A program made the position numbers and the translations under genes. A stretch of 64,000 bases of DNA, taken from contig NC_027862.1 in the NCBI RefSeq assembly GCF_000187245.1, positions 1 to 64,000 of the forward strand, read 5' to 3'. This DNA is from Ogataea parapolymorpha DL-1 (taxonomy: Eukaryota; Ascomycota; Pichiomycetes; Pichiales; Pichiaceae). The notes beneath the pieces are model-generated. The model made no database searches. It saw nothing but the letters and a program-made list of their open reading frames with translations, and was not told where the DNA came from. This document shows, piece after piece, positions 9,068 to 17,651 of the stretch; the first letter of the stretch is position 1; every line of letters starts with the position of its first letter.

Positions 9068-10789
9068 TTACATCTGACCCACGGATCTTGCACTCATGAC
9101 AACCTGTAGGTCGCTCTTGTGCTCGTAGCTTCCAGAAGCAACGTCTTTCTCAACTTCAACCACTGTTCCAGGGTAGCCCACACCGTTGATTGGCTCGTCG
9201 TCCTCGAAAAAGCCGTTGGTCTCGACCAAATACTCCCATGTTTTGGGAGTCTCGCTATACTCATCCGGGTATATTTTAGGCTTGAAGATCAACCCGAGAA
9301 CAGTGTAGGCGACAAATCCAATGATAAACGTGTACAACCAGCCACCGTAGAAAATGTTCGAGGCTGTCTGGGTCAACGCTTCGGGATGGTAGGATCTGTA
9401 AAGGCCAGGAATAGCGATAATCGGGGAAATGAGCCATGCCACTGCTGCCCATATGTTGAACCCCTTGTAGAAATAGTAGATTCCCTTTGGATTCTTCGTG
9501 TACAATGAGGGAACGTGGATGTTGCCTTTGCGGATGATGTAGAAGTCAGATAACAGACACCCGAGCAAAGGAGCGACGAAAATGGAGTAAGAACCAAGAA
9601 ATGAGACAAGTGTAGCTGCAGAGTTAATCATTTTCCATGGGACCATTCCCCATGCCAGAAGCCCGAGGAAGATCTGGCCGCGAACAATAGTGAAGTATTT
9701 TGGTAGCAGACCACACAGGTCAGCAGCAAATGGAATAGAGTTGCCAAAAATGTTTGTACCTGCTGCGCCGAGAGCAAATGAGACAGAGCATAAGAACACG
9801 GCACAGCGCGTGCCTGGGCCCCACTCGTTCTCAAGTATAGCAGACAGCAGGTCCCACATGCTCCAGTATGACTCTCCGTAAGCTCTGCGGATGGAAGCAT
9901 TAGAGGCCATGCCGATCAACAAAATTGCAAGCGTCGAGGGAATGTAACCAATTGATTGGGGCCAGATGGCACTGTGCTTCTTCTTTGCGTACCGAGCAAT
10001 GTCTGGCTGATTGATGATCATCGCAGACACCGATCCAATGATAGAGTTGATCATATGAATCCATTGGTTGCCGGTAGTAGTGACCTTTTCCACACTGACA
10101 CCAATATCGTAGTCTCCAGGACCACCTCCCTTGATCATACAAAAGATAAAAAGACCAAAAGCGGCAATAGGCATGATAATACCCTTAACGGTGAAGAACC
10201 AACGGATCTGTCTTGGATGCAAAAACATCAACGGGAACTGCACGATCCAGTATAGTAAAAATGCTACCATCAGCCGTGTCGTAATTTGTGCACTGTCAGG
10301 GAGGTAATTTGGAATGTCTGTCCATTTATGGCCAAACACACAGCGTAGGGCAATGTCGAAACATCTCGAGCCATAATAAGTCTGGACACCAAACCACAAG
10401 GCAGCAACAAACATACGCACAAACACAAAGAAGCTGGCAAGCCACACCCCAAAGACAGCCCTTGCAACCGCAGGGTACCCGATATGGTAATCGGCTCCCG
10501 ACCGGGCAGAAACAACCACCAGCAAACAGCAGAAGAAGGCAGTTATGATAGCACCCCCAATAACGTGTTTATATGGAAGCCCTGTAGCCTTCATAAGTGA
10601 TGATCCTGTATTCCACGAACTAACTCCGAACGCTGACTGGAACCAGACCACGATGTAATTGTACGTCTTCCACGTTCTCTCCTGTGGAGGGGTGGGTTTT
10701 AGGTCGCGGTTGGCTCTAAGCAAGTCATCGTCATCCTCAGTGTCGTCTCGCACAGACACGAAGTGGTCAAACCGTTTGAGAACGTTCAT
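9068..10789 (-). CDS. NCS1 (Fur/Dal4-type) permease, likely for hydantoins or related cyclic ureides
   Basis: A 573-aa, 12-segment transporter of the nucleobase-cation-symport-1 family, Fur branch (Fur4, Fui1, Dal4 and bacterial hydantoin carrier Mhp1). Residues 32-60 hold the family start (PTPPQERTW, then a YNYI segment). W132 and Q136 in WFGVQT correspond in position to the Trp/Gln pair that contacts ligand in Mhp1. NQPDIARYAK (260-269) and GAAGTNIFGNSIPFAADL (341-358) are the NCS1 signatures of the sixth and eighth segments. It lies 157 bp downstream of the amidohydrolase gene on the same strand, with its own GATAAG-TTGCCC site in that spacer. Context favours hydantoins or dihydropyrimidines, but allantoin or uracil cannot be excluded from sequence. 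Confidence 0.88.
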   Translation of the reverse strand: MNVLKRFDHFVSVRDDTEDDDDLLRANRDLKPTPPQERTWKTYNYIVVWFQSAFGVSSWNTGSSLMKATGLPYKHVIGGAIITAFFCCLLVVVSARSGADYHIGYPAVARAVFGVWLASFFVFVRMFVAALWFGVQTYYGSRCFDIALRCVFGHKWTDIPNYLPDSAQITTRLMVAFLLYWIVQFPLMFLHPRQIRWFFTVKGIIMPIAAFGLFIFCMIKGGGPGDYDIGVSVEKVTTTGNQWIHMINSIIGSVSAMIINQPDIARYAKKKHSAIWPQSIGYIPSTLAILLIGMASNASIRRAYGESYWSMWDLLSAILENEWGPGTRCAVFLCSVSFALGAAGTNIFGNSIPFAADLCGLLPKYFTIVRGQIFLGLLAWGMVPWKMINSAATLVSFLGSYSIFVAPLLGCLLSDFYIIRKGNIHVPSLYTKNPKGIYYFYKGFNIWAAVAWLISPIIAIPGLYRSYHPEALTQTASNIFYGGWLYTFIIGFVAYTVLGLIFKPKIYPDEYSETPKTWEYLVETNGFFEDDEPINGVGYPGTVVEVEKDVASGSYEHKSDLQVVMSARSVGQM

Positions 10790-10852
10790 TTTGATGAGGG
10801 TTTACTGATTTGAGCCTCGTTTTTATAGTTTCAAAAAGTCTGCCGAGACTCT

Positions 10853-10874
10853 GATAAGTTGCCCTATCGTGCAT
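10853..10874 (+). promoter_or_regulatory. Composite GATAAG-TTGCCC site, permease promoter
   Basis: GATAAGTTGCCC is followed by TATCGTGCAT. It lies 64 bp upstream of the permease ATG (10789, minus strand). Twenty of its 22 bases match the site at 12493-12514. A second GATAAG sits at 10911-10916. GATA factors drive nitrogen-catabolite-sensitive genes in yeasts; the TTGCCC part may bind the cluster regulator (inference). Confidence 0.6.
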
Positions 10875-10946
10875 GAAGAAATATCGCGAATCTGGAAATC
10901 AGAGATTGGAGATAAGAAAATTTTTTCGGATTGGGAAATACATCTG

Positions 10947-12452
10947 CTATTCAAAAATGTAGGACAACTTGCCCACGGGGCCCGGCATGCTGGATATTGC
11001 CCGTTTTACATACTGACCTGTACTTTTTGAGGCCAGAAGACCGTTGCTATCTCTATCCCAGACCACAGAACCCCTCAAAATTGTGTATCTTGGCCAATTT
11101 GTAAATTCCACTCCTTCAAAAGGTGAGTAGTCTATGCCGTGGTGGAGCATCGAGTTGGTCAAAGTGAATGGTGTCATTTTACCCTTTGGGTACCAGATAA
11201 CAAAGTCAGCATCCTTGCCCACAGCAATCGTTCCCTTCTGATCAAGGCCGTACAATTTTGCCGGGTTCGAGCAGCACAGCTCAACGTACCGTTGTGCAGT
11301 AATTTTGCCTGTCTCAACACCTTTACAGAACAATAACGGCATTCTTGTCTCAATTCCCGGCAGTCCATTTGGCACCTTTTTGTAGTGGGGAATTCCGTTC
11401 ACCAGTCCAGCTTTTTTCCCTAGCGGGTGGTCGTAAATAGTCGGAGCATGGTCGCTGCTGAACACAGTCACCGTTCCATTCTGAATGGCTCTCCAGACTC
11501 CATCGAGCTCACTCTGAGATTGTCTCAATGGCGGCGAACAAATGTACTTGGCTCCCTCAAAGGGGTCATCTTTGTGGACATGGTGCGAGCACTGGTGCTT
11601 CAAGTAGTCGGCCGTCAAAAATAAGTACTGTGGACAAGTCTCTGCAAAGATTGGCACCAGACTGTTCTGTGCCTCTCTGACGGTCGCCAATGCAGTTTCA
11701 GATGACATGTGCACAATCAAAATAGGAACATCTATCATTTTGGACAAAGAGATCACCCGATAAGTAGCCTCGTCCTCAGCTACTTTTGGACGGCTAACGG
11801 AGTGGTAAAAGGGATCTGTAAGTTTCTTCTCCTCCAGCTTTTTGCCTATGAAGTCAATGATATCCGCATTTTCAGCATGGATCATTGTTGTGATTCCCAA
11901 CTTGCGATTCGACAAGAGAATATCGAGAAGCTGCTCGTCGGAAAGACGATACCGAGGATAAGTGGTGTACACCTTGACTGAGGTGATTCCGTGCTGCTGT
12001 GCCAATAGGGGAAGCTGGGTCTTCAGGATCTCGTCATTGGGGTTGGAAATAATCACGTGAAACCCGTAGTCGCAGTAAGAGTTGTTCTTTGCTTGTGTGT
12101 GGTACTCTTCAACTGCAGAAACCAAGTCAAAGTCCTCTTTGGAGTTTTGGATTGCAAACGGGATCACCGTAGTAGTTCCTCCTGGTGGAGCAGAACGAGT
12201 TCCCGACTCAAAAGTGTCGCCAGCAGGAGTATTTTTCTGGGACAAGTGGACGTGCGAGTCGATGCCGCCTGGCATGATATAGCCTCCCTCGGCATCTATA
12301 ATTTTTTTCCCCGTGAGCGGTGTTGCTGAGATCTGTTCGATGATGCCGCCTTTGACACCAATGTATGTTGACGGTGGCATCACGTCGGAGCCTACCACGA
12401 CAAGCCCGTTGTGGATGACAAGATCGAATTGCCCTCTTTGATACGAAAACAT
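10947..12452 (-). CDS. Cyclic amidohydrolase: hydantoinase/dihydropyrimidinase
   Basis: A 501-aa binuclear-metal amidohydrolase. It opens cyclic ureides such as 5-substituted hydantoins or dihydropyrimidines to N-carbamoyl amino acids. Visible metal ligands are H67 and H69 (GGIDSHVH), the carboxylated Lys K160 (TSVKVY), H192 (IHAEN), H248 (VHMSS) and D334 (SSDHAP). Y165, five residues after the Lys, matches the substrate-gating Tyr of D-hydantoinases. Length is normal for the family. It is divergent from the racemase gene (102 bp between starts) and upstream of the permease on the same strand. A pyrimidine-degradation role (PYD2-like) is the main alternative; the adjacent racemase and D-carbamoylase-like genes favour hydantoins. 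Confidence 0.87.
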   Translation of the reverse strand: MFSYQRGQFDLVIHNGLVVVGSDVMPPSTYIGVKGGIIEQISATPLTGKKIIDAEGGYIMPGGIDSHVHLSQKNTPAGDTFESGTRSAPPGGTTTVIPFAIQNSKEDFDLVSAVEEYHTQAKNNSYCDYGFHVIISNPNDEILKTQLPLLAQQHGITSVKVYTTYPRYRLSDEQLLDILLSNRKLGITTMIHAENADIIDFIGKKLEEKKLTDPFYHSVSRPKVAEDEATYRVISLSKMIDVPILIVHMSSETALATVREAQNSLVPIFAETCPQYLFLTADYLKHQCSHHVHKDDPFEGAKYICSPPLRQSQSELDGVWRAIQNGTVTVFSSDHAPTIYDHPLGKKAGLVNGIPHYKKVPNGLPGIETRMPLLFCKGVETGKITAQRYVELCCSNPAKLYGLDQKGTIAVGKDADFVIWYPKGKMTPFTLTNSMLHHGIDYSPFEGVEFTNWPRYTILRGSVVWDRDSNGLLASKSTGQYVKRAISSMPGPVGKLSYIFE

Positions 12453-12492
12453 GCTATTTTCGATTAGGCCGAACCAAGTCCTTTTTATCGCA

Positions 12493-12514
12493 GATAAGTT
12501 GCCCGATCCTGCAT
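12493..12514 (+). promoter_or_regulatory. Composite GATAAG-TTGCCC site, amidohydrolase/racemase divergent promoter
   Basis: GATAAGTTGCCC followed by GATCCTGCAT, in the 102-bp spacer between the starts at 12452 (minus) and 12555 (plus), so it could serve both genes. It matches 10853-10874 at 20 of 22 positions; the shared core is TTGCCC-[GT]-ATC-[CG]-TGCAT. Confidence 0.62.
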
Positions 12515-12554
12515 ATTAAATAAAAAGGATAGCCAGCGCGACTTGATATTTTTC

Positions 12555-13349
12555 ATGTCTCTGCAATTGGAAGATCTTCCATCAGTTGGGGGTTTGGGAA
12601 CCTCCATCAAAGTTCTGTTTGTCAATCCCAATGCCACAGTCTCGATGACCGCGTCCTGTCTGAAAATAATCTCCAGCAGTCTTCCGCCGGACACCACAGT
12701 CTATGGGTATACGGGGCCAGCTGGTAAGACTTCAGTGACAATCGAAAGTCACTTAGATTCCGTCCTGTCTGCAGCAGAGAGTCTTAGAGATGCATACCCT
12801 CTCTTTTCTCAGGTCGATGCCGCTGTTGTTGGCTGTTTCTCCGACCATCCGCTGGTAAACTGTATTCGAGAAGAGTTTGACATCCCGTGCTGTGGAATAA
12901 TGGAGGCAGCTTTTTACACTGCTCGAATGCTTGGTGGAAAGTTTGGAGTTCTATGTACTGGGTACCGGTCACAGATCCGTCACCAGTACGCAGTGCAAGG
13001 CTACGGTCTGGAAAATTTTTGTGCAGGTCTTTTGTCGACAAAGCTCACGGTCAAGGAGCTGGAGACGAAACCAAGAAAGGAGGTTCTTTCATTAATGGCC
13101 AATTGTGCAAAGCAGTTGGTTGAACAGCAAGATGCAGACTGTATTGTTCTCGGCTGTGCGGGGATGGCAGATATGGCTTCTGCCGTGGAAGATGCACTGG
13201 AGGGACGCAGTGTGCAAGTTATTGATGGAGTGTGCTGTGCCGTTAATATTTTATCTGGGTTTGTGCGTATGGGGCTGAAAACATCCAAGAGAGGATTGTT
13301 CACATGGGCCAAGCCGGGAAGAGAATTAAGGGGACAGTCTTATTTGTAA
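12555..13349 (+). CDS. Asp/Glu/hydantoin racemase family protein (DCG1-like)
   Basis: A 264-aa protein of the aspartate/glutamate/hydantoin racemase superfamily. The first in-frame ATG is at 12555; the four codons before it follow a TTG. IKVLFVNPNAT (18-28) is the family start. Cysteines C94 (VVGCFSD) and C201 (VLGCAGM) are at the places of the two catalytic cysteines that exchange the alpha proton in hydantoin racemases. The S. cerevisiae relative Dcg1 lies in the DAL allantoin cluster, and its function was unassigned as far as I know. Here the gene is divergent from a cyclic amidohydrolase, which supports racemisation of 5-monosubstituted hydantoins. Its stop is 18 bp from that of the convergent GH3 gene. 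Confidence 0.85.
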   Translation: MSLQLEDLPSVGGLGTSIKVLFVNPNATVSMTASCLKIISSSLPPDTTVYGYTGPAGKTSVTIESHLDSVLSAAESLRDAYPLFSQVDAAVVGCFSDHPLVNCIREEFDIPCCGIMEAAFYTARMLGGKFGVLCTGYRSQIRHQYAVQGYGLENFCAGLLSTKLTVKELETKPRKEVLSLMANCAKQLVEQQDADCIVLGCAGMADMASAVEDALEGRSVQVIDGVCCAVNILSGFVRMGLKTSKRGLFTWAKPGRELRGQSYL

Positions 13350-13367
13350 AAAAATCCTAATTGTATT

Positions 13368-15904
13368 CTATACAAGTCTATCAAGCCATATCAGAGGCTG
13401 GGAAACGGTAAACTCTTGCTCCAAAAAATTTCCCTCGCTTGACGTTCCCACAAGAACAGTGTAGGTCCCGGCCTCCATAGTCCACTTATCACGAGCTTCG
13501 TTCCAGTAAGAAGTGGCAAACTTACCGTCGATCGATATACACACTTTCTGGGAGCTTCCTGCTTCCAGAAATATTTTGCTAAATCCTTTCAGCTCTTTGA
13601 ATGGCCGCCTAATTGCTGGGCGGTTGTGATGAATGTAGACCTGAACGACCTCTGCACCGGCACAGTCACCTGTATTTTTGACCAGAACTTCAACCTCGAG
13701 CATGCCATCGTATTGCACCTTTAAATCAGACAAAGCAAAAGAGGTGTAGCTCAGCCCGTGACCAAATGGAAACAGTGTAGAGACATCTTGTGTATCGTAA
13801 AAGCGGTAGCCAACGTAAACATCCTCACCATAGAGAACCCTGCCGTTTTCTGTTCCGAAATTAATATAGCCTGGACAATCTTCTAAACGTTTGGGGAAGG
13901 TAAGGGGCAGCTTCCCAGCAGGGTTGACGTTGCCGAAAACAACGTCTGCAATTCCGCTGCCTGTTTCGTTTCCGCCGTAAGAGGTGTACAATAAAGCCTT
14001 TGCTTTGCTCTCCCAAGGCATTTCGACTGGCGTCCCTGCCTGGATCACCACGACTGTGTTTGGATTTGCGTCCAAAACGGAGTCTATCAGACGGTCGTTA
14101 TGGCCGGGAAGCTTCATGTTCTTCCTGTCCGATCCTTCAGATTCCCATTCTTTATTAAGCCCCGTAACAAGAATAACCTGTGAGGCTTCGCGAGCTGCCT
14201 GTGCTGCCTTCTGAATCTCCTGCTCGTCGTTTATCCGCGGAGCACCACCAAACATCAGACCTCCAGCTCCGAAAAAGACAGGATTCGATTGGTGCAACAT
14301 GCTCGTTGGGGACGAGCCAAACTCGATACGCAATCTGTACCGTTTTCCGGCTTTGACGATATACGATCCTCGGACCTCCACTGTTCCTCTTCCGTAGAAC
14401 GACTCGCCAGGTTTCTGGTCGTGCAAATTGTCAATAATCAACTGGTCGTCCAAAAACAGCAGTGCAGTCCCGTAAGCACTGACACCAAAGTCAAATGCGC
14501 CGTCTGATTCGGGAATGAAGTTCGACGTGAGACAGCAATAAAATGTGCTTGACTTCAATTTCGGATTGACGTAGTCATTCATCCGGAAATAATTGATATC
14601 TCTTAGAGTCAGATCATCAACGGCAACTCTCTCCTTGACCTCAAATGGCTCGTTGTAAATTTGGAACCGCACTCCAGTACTTCCATTGTTCAGCTTCAAA
14701 TAGCGAGCGAGAGAAGGCATGTATCTGTGAGAATATGCTCCAATCCGAAACGACACATTCTCCGGGCCAATCTCCTTGCTGATAGCGTCAAATGGAGACA
14801 CAGTGTAGTATGGTGTTACTAATGCAGACCCTCCGCCAGAGTAGGCAGTGTAAATAGCATTTGGACCAATGACCAGAGTCTTTTCCTTTTTTAGTGGTAG
14901 CACACCATCCTTGTTTTTGAGAAGTACGACAGCCTCACCTGCTATTTTCCTCAAAAACGCTCTCGTTTCAGAAGTATCACGCTGCTCCTCTGCCTTATCA
15001 TCCTCAATGCCCGCATCTATGACGCTGTTTGCCAACTGAAGCACCTTACGAGCGCGCTCGTTCAATACCTCATCCGAGATTTTGCCAGCAACCAAGGCCC
15101 TACTAAGGTTAGCTCCTCTCCAAATTCCGGGGCCGGGCATCTCCAGATCAAGGCCAGCGAACAACGCTTCAGTAGTGGAGTAGGTGCCTGTCCAGTCTGA
15201 CATTATGAGGCCCTGATAGCCCCACTGGTGTTGGAGAATCTCTGAGAGCAGGTATTTATCCTCGCTCACATGGACCCCGTTGACTCGATTGTAGCTTGTC
15301 ATAATAGCTTTGGGCTTGGATTCCTTGATTGCAATCTCAAATGGACGGAGGTAAATCTCTCGCAAGGCACGCTGCGAAATCACCGAATTCGAACTGAAAC
15401 GCTCGTGCTCCTGGTCGTTGCCGACGTAGTGCTTCATGGTGGCAGCAAGACCTGACTTTTGAAACCCCTTAATATACGCAGCAGACAAGATTCCCGACAG
15501 ATACGGATCTTCCGAGAATGACTCAAAACCACGTCCGCCAAGAGGAACACGCTGGATGTTGGCTGTCGGGCCTAAGATCACGTGCACACCTTTAGCTCGG
15601 GCCTCCTTGTCCAGCAATTCGCCCACTTGGAACAAAAGATCGTGATCCCAAGTGGAAGCAAGGGCAGTTCCTGATGGGATACATGCGGTCGGAGTACTGT
15701 TGAAGTGGTTCTGGCCACGAATACCATTTGGGCCGTCCGAAGTACGAATTTTGGGAATTCCAAACTGTGGCAGACCAGTCGTATGCCAGTAGTCGGCGCC
15801 TGAGAATTAGAATCCGGGGGATGTGACGTACCTGCAGTGAGAGCAATTTTTTGAGCTTCAGTGAGCTGCTGGAGCACTTCCTCAACATCGAATCTCCGAG
15901 ACAT
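13368..15904 (-). CDS. GH3 beta-glucosidase with PA14 insert, two exons split by a 32-nt intron
   Basis: An 834-aa product after removing a 32-nt intron (15800-15831). Exon 1 (15832-15904) encodes 24 codons plus one base; exon 2 (13368-15799) encodes the rest. Splicing restores GADYWHTTGLPQFG and SDGPNGIRG, which are conserved in GH3 enzymes; neither uninterrupted frame contains both ends. D226 in MSDW is the catalytic nucleophile. A PA14 domain lies about 398-535, the acid/base region is EWESEG (575-580), and a fibronectin-III-like domain ends the protein, as in Kluyveromyces BglI. No signal peptide, so probably intracellular. The promoter carries the cluster GATAAG and TTGCCCGA elements, so co-regulation with the hydantoin genes is likely. 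It may release a glycosylated substrate or be a passenger. Confidence 0.85.
15800..15831 (-). other. 32-nt intron in the GH3 gene
   Basis: On the minus strand it begins GTACGT, has a branch-like TTCTAAT, and ends CAG seven bases after the presumed branch A. Its length is not a multiple of three, so retention breaks the frame, and its removal rebuilds conserved GH3 residues exactly. It has the same compact plan as the MED31 intron. Confidence 0.8.
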
Positions 15905-16521
15905 TTGTGTAGTTTAGGGTTTGAAAATACTTTATGTACCTTGAATTTTTTTAGCCTTCGGGCAACTTACATCAGGTGCGATAACGTTGTTATCAATATG
16001 ATAAGCCATTACGGCAGGCATCTGACAAAATAGAGAAAAAGGTCTGCATCTTATATTGACTGTAGATGGCTTGAGTAATGCCACTATTGCTTTGGATCTA
16101 GCATGATTTGAGCTTTTCAAGCCTTTTATCTTTTACAATAAACATTAACAGAAACAGGTTTTAAGGGAGTAGTTCGCAACTACGCACCGATACGTATGGA
16201 CAAGCACTAGCTTTGCCAAAGACGCCTTTTGCGTACCTTCTCTATTCGCCAGTATTTGGATTCATAATCTCATCTGTAGGTAGCATTGGCTTCAATTAGT
16301 CTTGCTTCTTACAACAGTAAAAGGGTTGTCAAATTTTTGATGGTTGCTTCCGCACGGTTAGTGTTCAGGCGGATTAACAGTCCCAAAAGGCTAAAAAAGA
16401 GCATTTCAGTATTCGCATTCTCCAACAGCCTGTGGAACTGCCAGACTCAGCATTTACTTCACATCTCAATTTTAATGTTATTAAGTGACACTTCTATACC
16501 TTTATTCTCTATTACTCCCCT
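15905..16521. other. Spacer and promoter of the GH3 gene
   Basis: 617 bp upstream of the GH3 ATG and downstream of the dehydrogenase stop. The first ~100 bp hold the regulatory elements listed separately. Further on there is a perfect small inverted repeat (GTAGTT-CGC-AACTAC, 16169-16183). No gene is supported. Confidence 0.5.
15957..16005. promoter_or_regulatory. TTGCCCGAA element and GATAAG site, GH3 promoter
   Basis: Read on the minus strand, AAGTTGCCCGAA spans 15957-15968, 53 bp upstream of the GH3 ATG. A GATAAG lies at 16000-16005 on the plus strand. The pairing is the same as in the other promoters of the cluster, although here the two parts are separated. Confidence 0.55.
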
Positions 16522-17559
16522 TCATGTGCCAATCTTGTTAACAGATTCTGGCTTTCCACTACCGTAGAAATATTCAACCAGATTAGCAACGCACTTTCTC
16601 TCAAAAGCCTTGAAACTGTCGATGGAGGTCACCCCCACATGCGGAAGCAATGTCACTTTGTAGTTCTCTAAAAGTTTTGGGTGAATTTTCGGCTCAAACT
16701 CGTGAACATCAAAACCTGCTCCTACCAGCTGGCCCCGTTCAAGAGCATCGATGACCGCTGCTTCCTCAACAATCGGTCCCCTGGCTATATTGACCAGTCG
16801 AACGTGATCCTTCATGTGCTTGAATCGTTCTCCATTTATCAGATGGTGTGTGGCAGGCGTGTGTGGGCAGGCAACAAACACACAGTCGGTAACGGCGAGC
16901 ATGTCGTTCAGATTTTTGAAGTATTTCAGATCCTCTAGTTTTCCCTCATACTCTGGTTTTGGTGTTCTATTATGGTATGCCACTTTCATTCCCAATGCTT
17001 TGCACGCCACTGCCACACGGAACCCTATGTTACCGAGTCCAATGATTCCTAGTGTTTTTCCAGACGGATTTTCACCCCACAGAGCTAGCGGTGCAGACTC
17101 ATAGTATCTGTTGGTCCGAACACAGTGCTCCGCATATGTAAGGTAGCGAAAAGATTGAAGAACAAGGGCAACACCGACATCTGCAGTTGCAATGGTACAA
17201 CAGTCAGGAGAGTTGCAAAAAAGCACACCTCTTTTTGTCAAGTAGTCGACGTCAACAATGTCGTAGCCATGCCCGGACTGGACAATTATCTTCACCGTGT
17301 CGGGCAATGCCTTAACTGGCTCCCCTCTGAATAGATAATGGTGCACATACGGCTGGCCTTTCAGCCAGGATGAGCGACAGATGGCCTCTATACCTGCGAA
17401 CTTTCCGTGTGGCTTCTGCACCTCGGCAATGTATTCTTCCTCTGATTTGCAGTCATAGGTGATGACCTCAAACTTCTGGTTCAGAGTCTTCCAGGCAGTC
17501 TCGTCGTGGATATTCTGGACGGAGGGTATGTACAGCACCTTCGGCTTGTGGTCAGTCAT
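16522..17559 (-). CDS. D-2-hydroxyacid dehydrogenase
   Basis: A 345-aa NAD(P)-dependent dehydrogenase of the D-isomer-specific 2-hydroxyacid family (as YPL113C or GOR1). It interconverts 2-oxo acids and D-2-hydroxy acids. The start at 17559 (MTDHKPKV) begins the family fold; the 17 residues before it are basic and unlike the family. The Rossmann motif GIIGLGNIG is visible, with catalytic Arg in NIARGPIV, Glu in FDVHEFEP and His in LPHVGVTS. In cluster context it could reduce a 2-oxo acid formed by deamination of the D-amino acid released by the carbamoylase; that step needs an oxidase or transaminase not found here. The promoter shares the GATAAG and TTGCCCGATC elements. Confidence 0.85.
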   Translation of the reverse strand: MTDHKPKVLYIPSVQNIHDETAWKTLNQKFEVITYDCKSEEEYIAEVQKPHGKFAGIEAICRSSWLKGQPYVHHYLFRGEPVKALPDTVKIIVQSGHGYDIVDVDYLTKRGVLFCNSPDCCTIATADVGVALVLQSFRYLTYAEHCVRTNRYYESAPLALWGENPSGKTLGIIGLGNIGFRVAVACKALGMKVAYHNRTPKPEYEGKLEDLKYFKNLNDMLAVTDCVFVACPHTPATHHLINGERFKHMKDHVRLVNIARGPIVEEAAVIDALERGQLVGAGFDVHEFEPKIHPKLLENYKVTLLPHVGVTSIDSFKAFERKCVANLVEYFYGSGKPESVNKIGT

Positions 17560-17600
17560 GATTGATTTCAGTTCTGATGGTAATTTTTTTTTATATCGCC

Positions 17601-17631
17601 GATCGGGCAACTCGCAGGAGCGGATCTTATC
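17601..17631 (-). promoter_or_regulatory. TTGCCCGATC element and GATAAG, dehydrogenase promoter
   Basis: On the minus strand GAGTTGCCCGATC occupies 17601-17613 and GATAAG 17626-17631, 42 and 67 bp upstream of the ATG at 17559. The element extends into CCGATCGG, a palindrome of CGG half-sites suited to a Zn2Cys6 factor. Confidence 0.6.
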
Positions 17632-17651
17632 TTAAACTAGATAGCGCGAAA

